In this document: positions 1 through 8,240 of the stretch, piece after piece
Numbering within the stretch: the stretch's first letter is position 1
Layout: each line of letters begins with the position of its first letter
NCBI RefSeq assembly: GCF_000497445.1
Contig: NZ_CM002285.1
Coordinates: 4,775,369-4,837,116 of the forward strand
Direction of reading: 5' to 3'
Length of the DNA: 61,748 bases
Source: Streptomyces roseochromogenus subsp. oscitans DS 12.976
GTDB lineage: Bacteria; Actinomycetota; Actinomycetes; Streptomycetales; Streptomycetaceae
Made by a program: the position numbers and the translations under genes
The notes under the pieces: generated by a model
Seen by the model: only the letters and a program-made list of their open reading frames with translations
Told to the model about the DNA's origin: nothing
The model's database searches: none

Positions 1-92
1 CCGGTGGCAACCAGGGCGGCGGCCAGGCCGGCGGCGGCTGGGGCGGAGGCTCCGGCGGCGGTGGCGGCTACTCGGAAGAGCCCCCCTTCTAG
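1..92 (+). CDS. ssb: Single-stranded DNA-binding protein, C-terminal tail (partial)
   Basis: Only the last 29 codons are present; the 5' part lies left of the window. The frame begins at position 3 and ends with TAG at 90-92. It encodes a Gly/Gln-rich disordered linker followed by the tip SEEPPF, the acidic-Pro-Pro-Phe ending that bacterial SSB uses to recruit replication and repair enzymes. The next genes, rpsR and rplI, are the usual partners of ssb in the rpsF-ssb-rpsR-rplI operon. The OB-fold itself cannot be seen here. Confidence 0.9.
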   Translation, partial: GGNQGGGQAGGGWGGGSGGGGGYSEEPPF

Positions 93-138
93 GTCCTCGG
101 ACCAGGGGCGGGCCGTACCCCAAACTTCTTGATCACAC

Positions 139-144
139 AGGAGA
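139..144 (+). promoter_or_regulatory. Ribosome binding site of rpsR
   Basis: AGGAGA lies 6 nt before the ATG at 151 and fixes the rpsR start. Confidence 0.7.
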
Positions 145-150
145 AACACC

Positions 151-387
151 ATGGCGAAGCCGCCTGTGCGCAAGCCGAAGAAGAAGGTCTGCGCTTTTTG
201 CAAGGACAAGGTCACGTACGTGGACTACAAGGACACGAACATGCTGCGGAAGTTCATTTCCGACCGCGGCAAGATCCGTGCCCGCCGCGTGACCGGCAAC
301 TGCACGCAGCACCAGCGTGACGTCGCCACGGCCGTCAAGAACAGCCGTGAGATGGCGCTGCTGCCCTACACGTCCACCGCGCGCTAA
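151..387 (+). CDS. rpsR: 30S ribosomal protein S18
   Basis: A 78-residue S18 protein of the small ribosomal subunit, of usual length. It keeps the zinc-ribbon form: C14-x2-C17 near the N-terminus and C51-x2-H54 in the second half. The basic tracts (KPKKK, GKIRARR) suit rRNA binding. It lies 58 bp after ssb and 18 bp before rplI, so it is part of the ssb-rpsR-rplI operon. Streptomycetes often carry a second, zinc-free S18 for zinc starvation; this copy is the zinc-containing, housekeeping type. Confidence 0.97.
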   Translation: MAKPPVRKPKKKVCAFCKDKVTYVDYKDTNMLRKFISDRGKIRARRVTGNCTQHQRDVATAVKNSREMALLPYTSTAR

Positions 388-405
388 GGGAAGGGTGACC
401 GACTC

Positions 406-852
406 ATGAAGATCATCCTCACCCACGAGGTCACTGGCCTCGGTGCCGCCGGCGACGTCGTCGACGTCAAGGACGGTTACGCTCGCAACTACCTGATCCC
501 GCGGAAGTTCGCTATCCGCTGGACCAAGGGTGGCGAGAAGGACGTCGAGCAGATCCGTCGCGCTCGCAAGATCCACGAGATCCAGACCATCGAGCAGGCC
601 AATCAGGTCAAGGCCCAGCTCGAGGGCGTGAAGGTCCGTCTGGCCGTCCGCTCCGGCGACTCCGGCCGTCTCTTCGGTTCCGTCACCCCGGCCGACATCG
701 CGTCCGCGATCAAGGCTTCCGGTGGCCCCGAGGTCGACAAGCGTCGTATCGAGCTGTCCGCCCCGATCAAGACCCTGGGCGCCCACGAGACGTCCGTGCG
801 TCTGCACCCCGAGGTTGCCGCCAAGGTCAACATCGAGGTCATCGCGGCGTAA
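406..852 (+). CDS. rplI: 50S ribosomal protein L9
   Basis: A 148-residue L9 protein. The N-terminal rRNA-binding domain has the family signature ([24 protein letters not shown], residues about 14-37), then the long connecting helix and the C-terminal domain ending in [16 protein letters not shown] ribosome site AAGGGAAGGGTGACC precedes the ATG. It is the last gene of the ribosomal/ssb operon and is followed at once by a strong terminator hairpin. Confidence 0.97.
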   Translation: MKIILTHEVTGLGAAGDVVDVKDGYARNYLIPRKFAIRWTKGGEKDVEQIRRARKIHEIQTIEQANQVKAQLEGVKVRLAVRSGDSGRLFGSVTPADIASAIKASGGPEVDKRRIELSAPIKTLGAHETSVRLHPEVAAKVNIEVIAA

Positions 853-878
853 CGCTGCGCTCGGCTTGAGCAGCTGAG

Positions 879-909
879 AGAGGGGCCGCCCCGTGTGGGC
901 GGCCCCTCT
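879..909 (+). terminator. Intrinsic terminator after rplI
   Basis: A perfect 13-bp GC-rich stem (879-891 with 897-909) encloses a 5-nt loop and is followed by TT. It starts 27 bp after the rplI stop codon, as expected for the end of the ssb-rpsR-rplI operon. Confidence 0.85.
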
Positions 910-950
910 TCGCGTCCGGTATCGGGGTTCGCTACACGAAGGCGCGGCAT

Positions 951-964
951 GTTTCACGTGAAAC
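951..964. promoter_or_regulatory. parS site (perfect GTTTCACGTGAAAC)
   Basis: Exact match to the 14-bp Streptomyces ParB-binding palindrome, lying in the gap between the convergent rplI and MATE genes. It is one of at least nine parS or parS-like sites in this window. Confidence 0.93.
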
Positions 965-991
965 CGGGATGGTCTGACCCCGCCGATCGGT

Positions 992-2329
992 TCAGCGGGT
1001 CGCGCCCGTCACGATCCACCTGCCCGACCGGGTGCGCAGCCACAGCGTCACCATACGGACCGTCATCATCAGCGTCATGGCCGCCCACAGCGCGGTGAGA
1101 CCGCCGCCGAGCGTGGGGACCAGCAGGGCCACGGGAGCGAACACCGCCAGCGTCACGACCATCGCCCCGGCCAGGTACGGCCCGTCGCCGGCGCCCATCA
1201 GGACTCCGTCCAGCACGAAGACGATCCCGCAGACGGGTTGCGAGAGCGCCACCAACAGCAGTGCGGGGAGCGCCGCGTCCTTGACTACGGAGTCAGTGGT
1301 GAACAGCGGCAGGAAGAGCGGCCGGGCGGCCACCACGAGCAGACCGAGGACCACACCGGTCGCGATGCCCCACTGGACCATGCGACGGCAGGCCTCACGC
1401 GCTCCATGGGGGTCGTTCGCGCCGAGATAGCGGCCGATGATGGCCTGTCCCGCGATCGCTATCGCGTCGAGAGCGAAGGCGAGCAGGCTCCACAGGGACA
1501 GGATGATCTGGTGAGCAGCGATATCGGCGTCCCCCAGACGTGCCGCGACCGCCGTGGCGATCATCAGGATCGCCCGCAGCGACAGCGTGCGGACCAGGAG
1601 CGGAACGCCTGCCTGAGCCGAGGCCCGGATCCCGTCGGCGTCCGGACGGAGGGAAGCTTCGTGCCGACGGGCCCCGCGTACGACCACGGTCAGATAGACG
1701 GCCGCCATGCCGCACTGGGCGATGACCGTGCCCCAGGCCGAACCGGCGATGCCGAGCCCGGCACCGTAGACGAGGGCCGCATTGAGTGCGCCGTTGGCGA
1801 CAAATCCTGCGACGGCGACGTAGAGCGGGGTCCTGGTGTCCTGCAGTCCGCGGAGCACTCCGGTGGCGGCGAGGACGATGAGCATGGCCGGGATGCCCAA
1901 CGCGGAGATGCGCAAGTACGTCGTGGCAAAGGGGGCCGCGGTCGTGGAGGCGCCGAAGAGGTCCACGATGCCGGGCGCCAAGGGAAGGACGACGGCGATC
2001 ACGCCGATACCGAGGAGCAGTGCCAGCCAGATGCCGTCCATGCCCTGGCGAATGGCCGACTGCAGATGGCCGGCGCCGACCTGTCGAGCCACGGCGGCGG
2101 TGGTGGCGTAGGCGAGGAAGACGAAGACGCTCACCGCGGTGGTGAGGAGGGCGGAAGCGATGCCCAGGCCCGCGAGCTGAGCGGTCCCGAGGTGGCCGAC
2201 AATGGCACTGTCGGCCATGACGAAGAGAGGCTCAGCGACGAGGGCGCCGAAGGCCGGGACGGCCAGCACGACGATCTCTCTGTCGTGCCGACGACGGGTG
2301 GCCGTGGGTATCGCGGGAGCCTGGGTCAC
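992..2329 (-). CDS. MATE family multidrug/toxin efflux protein (DinF-like)
   Basis: A 445-residue integral membrane protein with about 12 hydrophobic segments, in the usual MATE size range. The opening VPAFGALVAEPLFVMADSAIVGHLG is typical of the DinF branch, which exchanges cations for organic cations or metabolites. The start is GTG at 2327-2329 (MTQAPAIP); no strong ribosome site is visible before it. It is convergent with rplI and divergent from dnaB. The substrate cannot be told from sequence. Confidence 0.9.
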   Translation of the reverse strand: MTQAPAIPTATRRRHDREIVVLAVPAFGALVAEPLFVMADSAIVGHLGTAQLAGLGIASALLTTAVSVFVFLAYATTAAVARQVGAGHLQSAIRQGMDGIWLALLLGIGVIAVVLPLAPGIVDLFGASTTAAPFATTYLRISALGIPAMLIVLAATGVLRGLQDTRTPLYVAVAGFVANGALNAALVYGAGLGIAGSAWGTVIAQCGMAAVYLTVVVRGARRHEASLRPDADGIRASAQAGVPLLVRTLSLRAILMIATAVAARLGDADIAAHQIILSLWSLLAFALDAIAIAGQAIIGRYLGANDPHGAREACRRMVQWGIATGVVLGLLVVAARPLFLPLFTTDSVVKDAALPALLLVALSQPVCGIVFVLDGVLMGAGDGPYLAGAMVVTLAVFAPVALLVPTLGGGLTALWAAMTLMMTVRMVTLWLRTRSGRWIVTGATR

Positions 2330-2517
2330 GAGTGCTAATCTAATCGTCCACAGGTAAGTGATGCAACTGAGGACTGCCCCTTACCTTCCCTCTCAGGTCG
2401 TGTCCCTTCGCGCACCGTTCGAAGCGATCTTGGTCCGACCGGGGAAGTTTTTCTTCTGCACAGCCGGTGGACGGCAAAGATACAGGTCAGGGAAGCCTGC
2501 TCGGTAGGGGGGAGGGC

Positions 2518-2606
2518 TTGTTCACAGCGCTGTCCACCGGGTCGTGCACAGGTTTCGGCGAGTTCTCCACAGCATCCGGGCCGTCGTCCACATGGCCTGT
2601 GGATAA
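2518..2606. promoter_or_regulatory. Group of DnaA-box-like 9-mers upstream of dnaB
   Basis: Four 9-mers match the Streptomyces/E. coli DnaA box (TTGTCCACA/TTATCCACA): TTGTTCACA at 2518-2526, TTCTCCACA at 2563-2571, TCGTCCACA at 2584-2592, and TGTGGATAA at 2598-2606 (perfect TTATCCACA on the minus strand). The first three each carry one mismatch. DnaA-box clusters outside oriC are known from S. coelicolor; occupancy here is inferred. Confidence 0.55.
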
Positions 2607-2741
2607 CCAGATTGGCTGACGGTGCCGAGGGGCCTACCGTTGTCCGGCGCCCCCTCCTTCCCTCGGCCTGGGAAACGCCCTTTCCCTGGCCCTGGAACCG
2701 TCATAAATCCGGCGCGCCGGAACCGGAGTTGGGCCTCTCAA

Positions 2742-2764
2742 TTGTCAGTGTCGTGCCGTACAAA
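2742..2764 (+). promoter_or_regulatory. RecA-NDp-like (PafBC-type) promoter motif before dnaB
   Basis: TTGTCAGTG (2742-2750), an 8-nt spacer, then TACAAA (2759-2764). The actinobacterial LexA-independent DNA-damage promoter is TTGTCRGTG-N8-TANNNT; all is matched except the last T. It lies 46 bp before the dnaB start codon. Assignment is by motif only. Confidence 0.5.
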
Positions 2765-2794
2765 AGAGGACACGGCGAGGTCCGCTGCGCGGAC

Positions 2795-2803
2795 GGGAGG
2801 AGG
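2795..2803 (+). promoter_or_regulatory. Ribosome binding site deciding the dnaB start
   Basis: GGGAGGAGG sits 7 nt before GTG 2811, which selects this start over the open frame further upstream. Confidence 0.75.
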
Positions 2804-2810
2804 TGTCTCG

Positions 2811-4289
2811 GTGAGCATTTCCGAGCCCTTGGACGATCCGTGGGCCGACGCCGGACCCAGTGATCGTCTGCCGGCCTCCCGTCGACGCGGTGACGGCGGC
2901 CGGGGCCGTGACGAACAGCACGACCGGGGCCGGGAAAACGCCTCGTGGGACGAAGGGGGTTCCTCCTTCGAGCGGGTGCCGCCGCAGGACCTGGACGCCG
3001 AGCAGTCGGTGCTGGGCGGCATGCTCCTGTCCAAGGACGCCATCGCCGACGTCGTCGAGATCCTCAAGGGCCACGACTTCTACAAGCCCGCGCACGAGAC
3101 GATCTACCAGGCAATCCTGGACGTCTACGCCAAGGGCGAGCCGGCCGACCCGATCACCATCGCCGCCGAACTCACCAAGCGCGGCGAGATCAACAAGGTC
3201 GGCGGGGCCGCCTATCTGCACAGCCTCGTCCAGACCGTGCCGACGGCGGCCAACGCCGAGTACTACGCGGAGATCGTCCATGAGCGGGCAGTGCTGCGCC
3301 GCCTGGTCGAAGCCGGTACGCGCATCACACAGATGGGATACGCGGCCGACGGCGACGTCGACGAGATCGTCAACAGCGCGCAGGCCGAGATCTACGCCGT
3401 CACCGAGCAGCGCACCAGCGAGGACTATCTGCCGCTCGGCGACATCATGGAAGGCGCCCTCGACGAGATCGAGGCGATCGGCTCGCGCAGCGGCGAGATG
3501 ACCGGTGTGCCGACCGGCTTCACCGACTTCGACTCGCTGACGAACGGTCTGCACCCGGGCCAGATGATCGTCATCGCCGCCCGACCCGCCATGGGTAAGT
3601 CGACGCTCGCGCTGGACTTCGCGCGGGCCGCCTCGATCAAGAACAACCTTCCCAGCGTCATCTTCTCGCTGGAAATGGGCCGCAACGAGATCGCGATGCG
3701 TCTGCTGTCCGCCGAGGCCCGGGTCGCTCTGCACCACATGCGGTCCGGCACGATGACCGATGAGGACTGGACCCGGCTCGCCCGCCGGATGCCTGATGTC
3801 TCGGCCGCACCGCTCTACATCGACGACTCCCCCAACCTGTCGATGATGGAGATCCGCGCCAAGTGCCGGCGCCTGAAGCAGCGCAACGACCTGAAGCTGG
3901 TCGTCATCGACTACCTCCAGCTGATGCAGTCCGGCGGCTCCAAGCGCGCCGAGAGCCGTCAGCAGGAGGTCTCGGACATGTCCCGTAACCTCAAGCTGCT
4001 CGCCAAGGAGCTGGAGATCCCGGTCATCGCGCTCTCCCAGCTCAACCGTGGCCCCGAGCAACGCACCGACAAGAAGCCCATGGTCTCCGACCTGCGTGAG
4101 TCGGGCTCCATCGAGCAGGACGCCGACATGGTCATCCTGTTGCACCGCGAGGACGCGTACGAGAAGGAGTCCCCGCGCGCGGGCGAGGCCGACCTGATCG
4201 TGGCCAAGCACCGAAACGGCCCCACAGCCACGATCACGGTCGCCTTCCAGGGCCACTACTCCCGCTTCGTGGATATGGCCCAGACCTGA
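2811..4289 (+). CDS. dnaB: Replicative DNA helicase DnaB
   Basis: A 492-residue hexameric 5'-3' helicase that unwinds DNA at the replication fork. A charged, disordered N-terminus (about residues 1-50) precedes the DnaB N-terminal domain (FERVPPQDLDAEQSVLGGMLLS). The RecA-like motor follows, with Walker A in RPAMGKST near residue 260, Walker B in VVIDYLQLM and the DLRESGSIEQDADMV motif. There is no intein. The GTG start at 2811 is chosen for its strong ribosome site and for the actinobacterial opening MSISEPLDDPW. Upstream lie DnaA-box-like sequences and a probable damage-inducible promoter. Confidence 0.97.
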   Translation: MSISEPLDDPWADAGPSDRLPASRRRGDGGRGRDEQHDRGRENASWDEGGSSFERVPPQDLDAEQSVLGGMLLSKDAIADVVEILKGHDFYKPAHETIYQAILDVYAKGEPADPITIAAELTKRGEINKVGGAAYLHSLVQTVPTAANAEYYAEIVHERAVLRRLVEAGTRITQMGYAADGDVDEIVNSAQAEIYAVTEQRTSEDYLPLGDIMEGALDEIEAIGSRSGEMTGVPTGFTDFDSLTNGLHPGQMIVIAARPAMGKSTLALDFARAASIKNNLPSVIFSLEMGRNEIAMRLLSAEARVALHHMRSGTMTDEDWTRLARRMPDVSAAPLYIDDSPNLSMMEIRAKCRRLKQRNDLKLVVIDYLQLMQSGGSKRAESRQQEVSDMSRNLKLLAKELEIPVIALSQLNRGPEQRTDKKPMVSDLRESGSIEQDADMVILLHREDAYEKESPRAGEADLIVAKHRNGPTATITVAFQGHYSRFVDMAQT

Positions 4290-4389
4290 TCGGCCCGCCT
4301 GCAGGATCTCGATGGGGGCGGCTCTCCCAGACGGACGGCGTCCGTGAAATGAACTCGACGGCCGCAGCCCGACCCGGTGGACTGGGGCC

Positions 4390-5775
4390 ATGACGACACC
4401 TCAGGAAGAGCTGCTCCCCACGACCCGACGAACCCTGCTTCACCGGATCGCCGTCGCGCAGGCCGACGGGCGGGTCCCGTCGCTGGTCGCGGCCGTTGTG
4501 CGGGGTGGGCGGGCCGTGTGGCACGGGGCGCGGACCTCGGTGGACGGGCACGGCCCGGACGAGACGGTGCAGTACCGGATCGGGTCCATCACCAAGACCT
4601 TCACCGCCGTCCTGGTGATGCGGCTGCGTGACGAGGGCCTGCTTGACCTCGGTGATCCGCTGGAGAAACATCTGCCGGGCACCGGCGCGGGCGAAGCGAC
4701 GATCGCCGAACTGCTCGCGCACACGGCGGGACTGGCGGCCGAGTCGCCTGCGCCCTGGTGGGAGCGGACCCCCGGCACCCTCCGCCCCGAGCTGAGCGAT
4801 GTGCTCGGCGAGCAACCCCTCCTGCACCCCGTCGGCCGACGGCACCACTACTCCAACCCCGGTTACACGGTGCTCGGCGCGCTGGTGGAGGAGCTGCGAG
4901 GCGCTCCCTGGGAGGAGGTGCTGCGCAGCGAGATCCTCGAGCCGCTCGGCCTGCACCGTACGAGCACGCAACCGCAAGCCCCGCACGCCGGCGGATGGGC
5001 CGTGCATCCGTGGGCGGACGCGATGCTGCCGGAGCCGCTGGAGGACTTGGGCAGGATGGCGCCGGCCGGTCAGCTGTGGTCGACCACGGGGGATCTGGCG
5101 CGGTTCGCGGCGTTCCTGGCCGCGGGGGACGATCGGGTACTGAGCGCGGAATCAGTGCGGGAGATGCGTACACCGGCGGCGCCGGCAGAGGCGGCCGATG
5201 TGCTGGACGGGGTCACCTACGGCCTCGGTCTGCAGATCCAGCGCCGCGACGATCGGCTTCTGGTCGGGCACTCCGGTTCACTGCCGGGTTTCCTGGCGAA
5301 CCTCACCCTCAGCGTGGAGGACGACGTGGCGGCGGTGGTGCTTGCCAACTGCACCAGTGGACCGCTGCTGGGGGCCGTGGGCGCCGACCTCGTGCGGATC
5401 GTCGCAGAGGCGGAGCCGCGGATCCCGGAGCCCTGGCGGCCGCTGCGTGAGGTCGATCCGGCGGTCCTGGAGCTGGCGGGGCATTGGTATTGGGGGACCA
5501 ACGCCTTCGGTCTGCGGGTGTCCGCGGACGGCCTTCTCGCGCTCGGCCCGCTGACGGGCAGTGGCCGGCGTGCCCGCTTCCGCTCGAATGGTGACGGCAC
5601 CTGGACCGGCCTGGAGGGCTACTTCGCCGGAGAACTGCTGCGGCCCGTACGACGCCCGGACGGGGCGGTGAGTCACCTCGACCTCGGCTCGTTCGTGTTC
5701 ACGCGGCAGCCGTACGACCCCGAGGCCGCGGTCCCGGGTGGAGTGGACCCGGAGGGATGGCGGGGCATCCGCTAG
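4390..5775 (+). CDS. Serine beta-lactamase-fold hydrolase (class C/esterase-like)
   Basis: A 461-residue protein of the beta-lactamase/PBP-like family (PF00144). The catalytic motifs are all visible: S66-I-T-K69 (SxxK), Y154-S-N156 (YxN) and H294-S-G296 in place of KTG, the form common in class C-like esterases and D-aminopeptidases. A C-terminal extension of about 110 residues (WYWGTNAFGLRV onward) resembles the beta-barrel domain found after such enzymes. No signal peptide is seen, so a cytoplasmic peptidase or esterase is more likely than an antibiotic-resistance enzyme. It stands alone, 100 bp after dnaB. Confidence 0.85.
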   Translation: MTTPQEELLPTTRRTLLHRIAVAQADGRVPSLVAAVVRGGRAVWHGARTSVDGHGPDETVQYRIGSITKTFTAVLVMRLRDEGLLDLGDPLEKHLPGTGAGEATIAELLAHTAGLAAESPAPWWERTPGTLRPELSDVLGEQPLLHPVGRRHHYSNPGYTVLGALVEELRGAPWEEVLRSEILEPLGLHRTSTQPQAPHAGGWAVHPWADAMLPEPLEDLGRMAPAGQLWSTTGDLARFAAFLAAGDDRVLSAESVREMRTPAAPAEAADVLDGVTYGLGLQIQRRDDRLLVGHSGSLPGFLANLTLSVEDDVAAVVLANCTSGPLLGAVGADLVRIVAEAEPRIPEPWRPLREVDPAVLELAGHWYWGTNAFGLRVSADGLLALGPLTGSGRRARFRSNGDGTWTGLEGYFAGELLRPVRRPDGAVSHLDLGSFVFTRQPYDPEAAVPGGVDPEGWRGIR

Positions 5776-5809
5776 GGCCCTCGGCGACGGGGACGTGCGG
5801 CGGGGGTGT

Positions 5810-5823
5810 GTTTCACGTGAAAC
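5810..5823. promoter_or_regulatory. parS site (perfect)
   Basis: Exact GTTTCACGTGAAAC, with flanking bases extending the symmetry (GTGTGTTTCACGTGAAACACAC). It lies between the convergent beta-lactamase-like and GNAT genes. Confidence 0.93.
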
Positions 5824-5854
5824 ACACCCCCATCGCGATGTGGTCCCGCGATCC

Positions 5855-6307
5855 TCAGAGCCGCAGTTTGAAGCCCTCGTGCGTGGCGCTGAAGCCGAGC
5901 CGTTCGTAGAAGCGGTGGGCGTCGGTGCGTGTCTTGTCGGACGTCAGCTGCACCATCCGGCAGCCGATCTGCCGAGAGGTGTCGATCGCCCACTCGATCA
6001 GCCGGCTGCCCAGCCCGCTGCCCCGTTCGTCGGCGTGGATGCGCACAGCCTCGATGAGCGCGCGGGTAGTCCCCTTGTGGGAGAGCCCAGCGATGATCGT
6101 GAGCTGGAGGGTTCCGATCACGCGGCCCTCACGGACGGCGACGACGAGGTGCTGGTTCGGGTCGGCGTCCAGGCGTTCCAGCGCGGCGCGGTAGGGCGTC
6201 ATATCGTCGGTGGACTCGCGCTGAGCGCCCAGAGAATCGTCGGCGAGCATCGCGACGATCGCCGGAAGGTCGTCGGCGGTCGCGCGGCGTATTTCAAGAT
6301 CTCCCAT
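5855..6307 (-). CDS. GNAT family N-acetyltransferase
   Basis: 150 residues forming one complete GNAT domain. The acetyl-CoA pyrophosphate loop RGSGLGSRL (motif A) is about residue 95, preceded by the beta-strand AVRIHADE and followed by the C-terminal HRFYERLGFSATHEGFKLRL typical of small acetyltransferases. The ATG at 6307 is 9 bp after the stop of the upstream MarR gene, so the two are probably co-transcribed. The substrate is unknown. Confidence 0.88.
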   Translation of the reverse strand: MGDLEIRRATADDLPAIVAMLADDSLGAQRESTDDMTPYRAALERLDADPNQHLVVAVREGRVIGTLQLTIIAGLSHKGTTRALIEAVRIHADERGSGLGSRLIEWAIDTSRQIGCRMVQLTSDKTRTDAHRFYERLGFSATHEGFKLRL

Positions 6308-6316
6308 ACGCGCACC

Positions 6317-6775
6317 CTATGCGGGCACGTTCAGAGACTCCACGGCCCGTACGAGCGGTGCCAGTTCGGGGTTCCTGGAGGCCTCGTACAGGGCCTCGCG
6401 CAGGGCGGCATCATTGGTGGGCCGTGCCTCTTCGAGCAGCCGCAGGCCCGTCTCGGTGACGTTGGTATAGATGCCGCGCCGGTCGGTGGGGCACAGATAG
6501 CGTTCCAGCAGGCCGCGGTCCTCCAGCCGGGTCACCAGACGCGTGGTGGCGCTCTGGCTGAGGACGACCGCATCGGCGACCTGCTTCATCTGCAGATGGC
6601 CGCCCTCGCCGTCGTGCTGGCGGCTCAGCACATCGAGCAGGGAATACTCGCGCACGCTCAGGTCGTGCTTCGCCTGCAGGGCGCGCTCGATAAGCGCCTC
6701 GATCCTTCCGTGCAGCGCAGAGAGGGCGCACCAGCCTTGCGCGAGGGCGGTGAGCGCGGGGTCCGTCGCTGTCAT
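6317..6775 (-). CDS. MarR family transcriptional regulator
   Basis: A 152-residue winged-helix repressor. The recognition region runs LSVREYSLLDVLSRQHDG..GHLQMKQVADAVVLSQSATTRLVTRLEDRGLLER, and the wing CPTDRRGIYTNVTETG follows. The ATG at 6775 is preceded by GGAGGA (minus strand, 6784-6789); a longer reading frame to 6862 lacks a ribosome site. It is divergent from an MFS exporter, the usual arrangement in which MarR represses the pump and itself until a ligand binds. Confidence 0.9.
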   Translation of the reverse strand: MTATDPALTALAQGWCALSALHGRIEALIERALQAKHDLSVREYSLLDVLSRQHDGEGGHLQMKQVADAVVLSQSATTRLVTRLEDRGLLERYLCPTDRRGIYTNVTETGLRLLEEARPTNDAALREALYEASRNPELAPLVRAVESLNVPA

Positions 6776-6839
6776 TGGCGTTTTCCTCCGTCCCGGAGCG
6801 GCTGCATCAAGGATAGAGCAAGTCTGCAATAGTGCGCGT

Positions 6840-6862
6840 TTGCCATTAGCCAGCGTATGCAA
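6840..6862. promoter_or_regulatory. Possible MarR operator
   Basis: An imperfect inverted repeat with TTGC and GCAA ends (6840-6843 and 6859-6862) lies in the divergent MarR/MFS promoter region, which is AT-richer than its surroundings. Proposed from position and partial symmetry only. Confidence 0.3.
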
Positions 6863-6918
6863 TTATTGTGGACGCGCTCAAAGCGCCCCTGCAATCGTCT
6901 GGGAAGGTGTACCCCTCC

Positions 6919-8124
6919 ATGCCTCTCGCGCTTCTGGCCCTCGCGATCGGGGCCTTCGGAATCGGAACGACCGAGTTCGTGATCATGGGCTTGCTGCCCC
7001 AGGTCGCGAGTGACTTCGGGGTCTCCATCCCCACGGCGGGACTGCTGGTGACGGGCTACGCGCTCGGTGTGCTCATCGGCGCTCCGGTGATGACCGTGCT
7101 CGGTACAAAGGTCTCCCGTAAGCGCATGCTGATGTTGCTGATGGGCCTCTTCATCGCCGGAAACCTGCTCTCCGCGGTGGCCCCCACCTTCGTGATCATG
7201 CTGCTCGGACGCGTGGTGGCCTCGCTCGCGCACGGCGCCTTCTTCGGCATCGGCTCGGTCGTCGCGGCCGAGCTGGTGGCGTCCCACAAGAAGGCCGGCG
7301 CCATCGCCATGATGTTCACCGGTCTGACCGTCGCCAATGTCGTCGGTGTCCCGCTGGGCACGCTCATCGGCCAGCATGTCGGCTGGCGCGTGACCTTCGG
7401 CATCGTCGCCGCTCTCGGGGTCGTCGGTCTCGCCGGCGTCGCCAAGCTGGTGCCCGAGATGCCGAGGCCCGAGGGGGTACACCTGCGGCATGAGCTGGCC
7501 GCTTTCAAGAACGCTCAGGTGCTGCTCGCCATGGCGATGACCGTCCTCGGCTTCGGCGGCGTCTTCGCGGCCATCACCTACATCGCGCCGATGATGACCC
7601 ACATCGCGGGCTTCGCCGACGGCTCGGTCACCTGGCTGCTGGTCCTGTTCGGCCTCGGCATGGTCGGCGGCAACCTCATCGGCGGCAAGTTCGCCGACCG
7701 CGCCCTGATGCCGATGCTGTACGTCTCCCTGGGCGCCCTGGCCGTGGTCCTGGCTCTCTTTACACTCACCGCCCACAACAAAATCGCGGCGGCTGCCACG
7801 ATCGCCCTGATCGGCGCCTTGGGCTTCGCGACCGTACCGCCGCTGCAGAAGCGCGTGCTCGACCAGGCGCACGGTGCGCCGACGCTCGCGTCGGCCGTGA
7901 ACATCGGTGCCTTCAACCTGGGCAATGCGCTCTCCGCCTGGCTCGGCGGCATCGTGATCGCGGCCGGCTACGGCTACACGGCCCCCAGCTGGGTCGGTGC
8001 CGCCCTCGCCGCGGCCGCCCTGGTCCTCGCCGTCCTCTCGGCGGCGCTGGAACGCCGCGCCGGCCACAGCACCGTGGTCGCCTCAGCGACGCCCGCCGGG
8101 CAGCAGACGCCGGTCCACCACTGA
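6919..8124 (+). CDS. MFS transporter, DHA1/AraJ-like drug or sugar efflux permease
   Basis: 401 residues with 12 predicted membrane segments, opening MPLALLALAIGAFGIGTTEFVIMGLLPQVASDFGV, the signature of the AraJ/YdhP group of proton-driven exporters. The A-loop motif is GTKVSRKRM. Start at ATG 6919 is preferred because GGGAAGG lies upstream at 6901-6907; an in-frame GTG at 6868 would add 17 residues but has no ribosome site. It is divergent from marR and followed by a GlcG/HbpS-like gene on the same strand. Confidence 0.88.
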   Translation: MPLALLALAIGAFGIGTTEFVIMGLLPQVASDFGVSIPTAGLLVTGYALGVLIGAPVMTVLGTKVSRKRMLMLLMGLFIAGNLLSAVAPTFVIMLLGRVVASLAHGAFFGIGSVVAAELVASHKKAGAIAMMFTGLTVANVVGVPLGTLIGQHVGWRVTFGIVAALGVVGLAGVAKLVPEMPRPEGVHLRHELAAFKNAQVLLAMAMTVLGFGGVFAAITYIAPMMTHIAGFADGSVTWLLVLFGLGMVGGNLIGGKFADRALMPMLYVSLGALAVVLALFTLTAHNKIAAAATIALIGALGFATVPPLQKRVLDQAHGAPTLASAVNIGAFNLGNALSAWLGGIVIAAGYGYTAPSWVGAALAAAALVLAVLSAALERRAGHSTVVASATPAGQQTPVHH

Positions 8125-8240
8125 GTCCTTCGGACCCACAGAGCGCCACGCCGCCCGCAGTTCACAGACGTCCATGCCGGGGGGCGCATCCCCGGTACGG
8201 CGAGCACCCCGTCTCAGCAACACCCGAGGAGAGAATCTCC

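Larger units (their letters stand above)
2330..2810. other. Divergent MATE/dnaB intergenic region
   Basis: 481 bp without a convincing gene. It holds four DnaA-box-like 9-mers in 89 bp (2518-2606), a RecA-NDp-like promoter motif (2742-2764) and the dnaB ribosome site. Reading frames that run into it from dnaB are upstream extensions without their own start signals. Confidence 0.7.

Noticed and set aside
2622..2810. N-terminal extension of DnaB
   Set aside because: It would cover the promoter motif, and the strong ribosome site plus conserved MSISEPLDDPW place the start at 2811.
2745..4391. A 548-codon minus-strand reading frame
   Set aside because: It is the antisense shadow of dnaB, which is certain.
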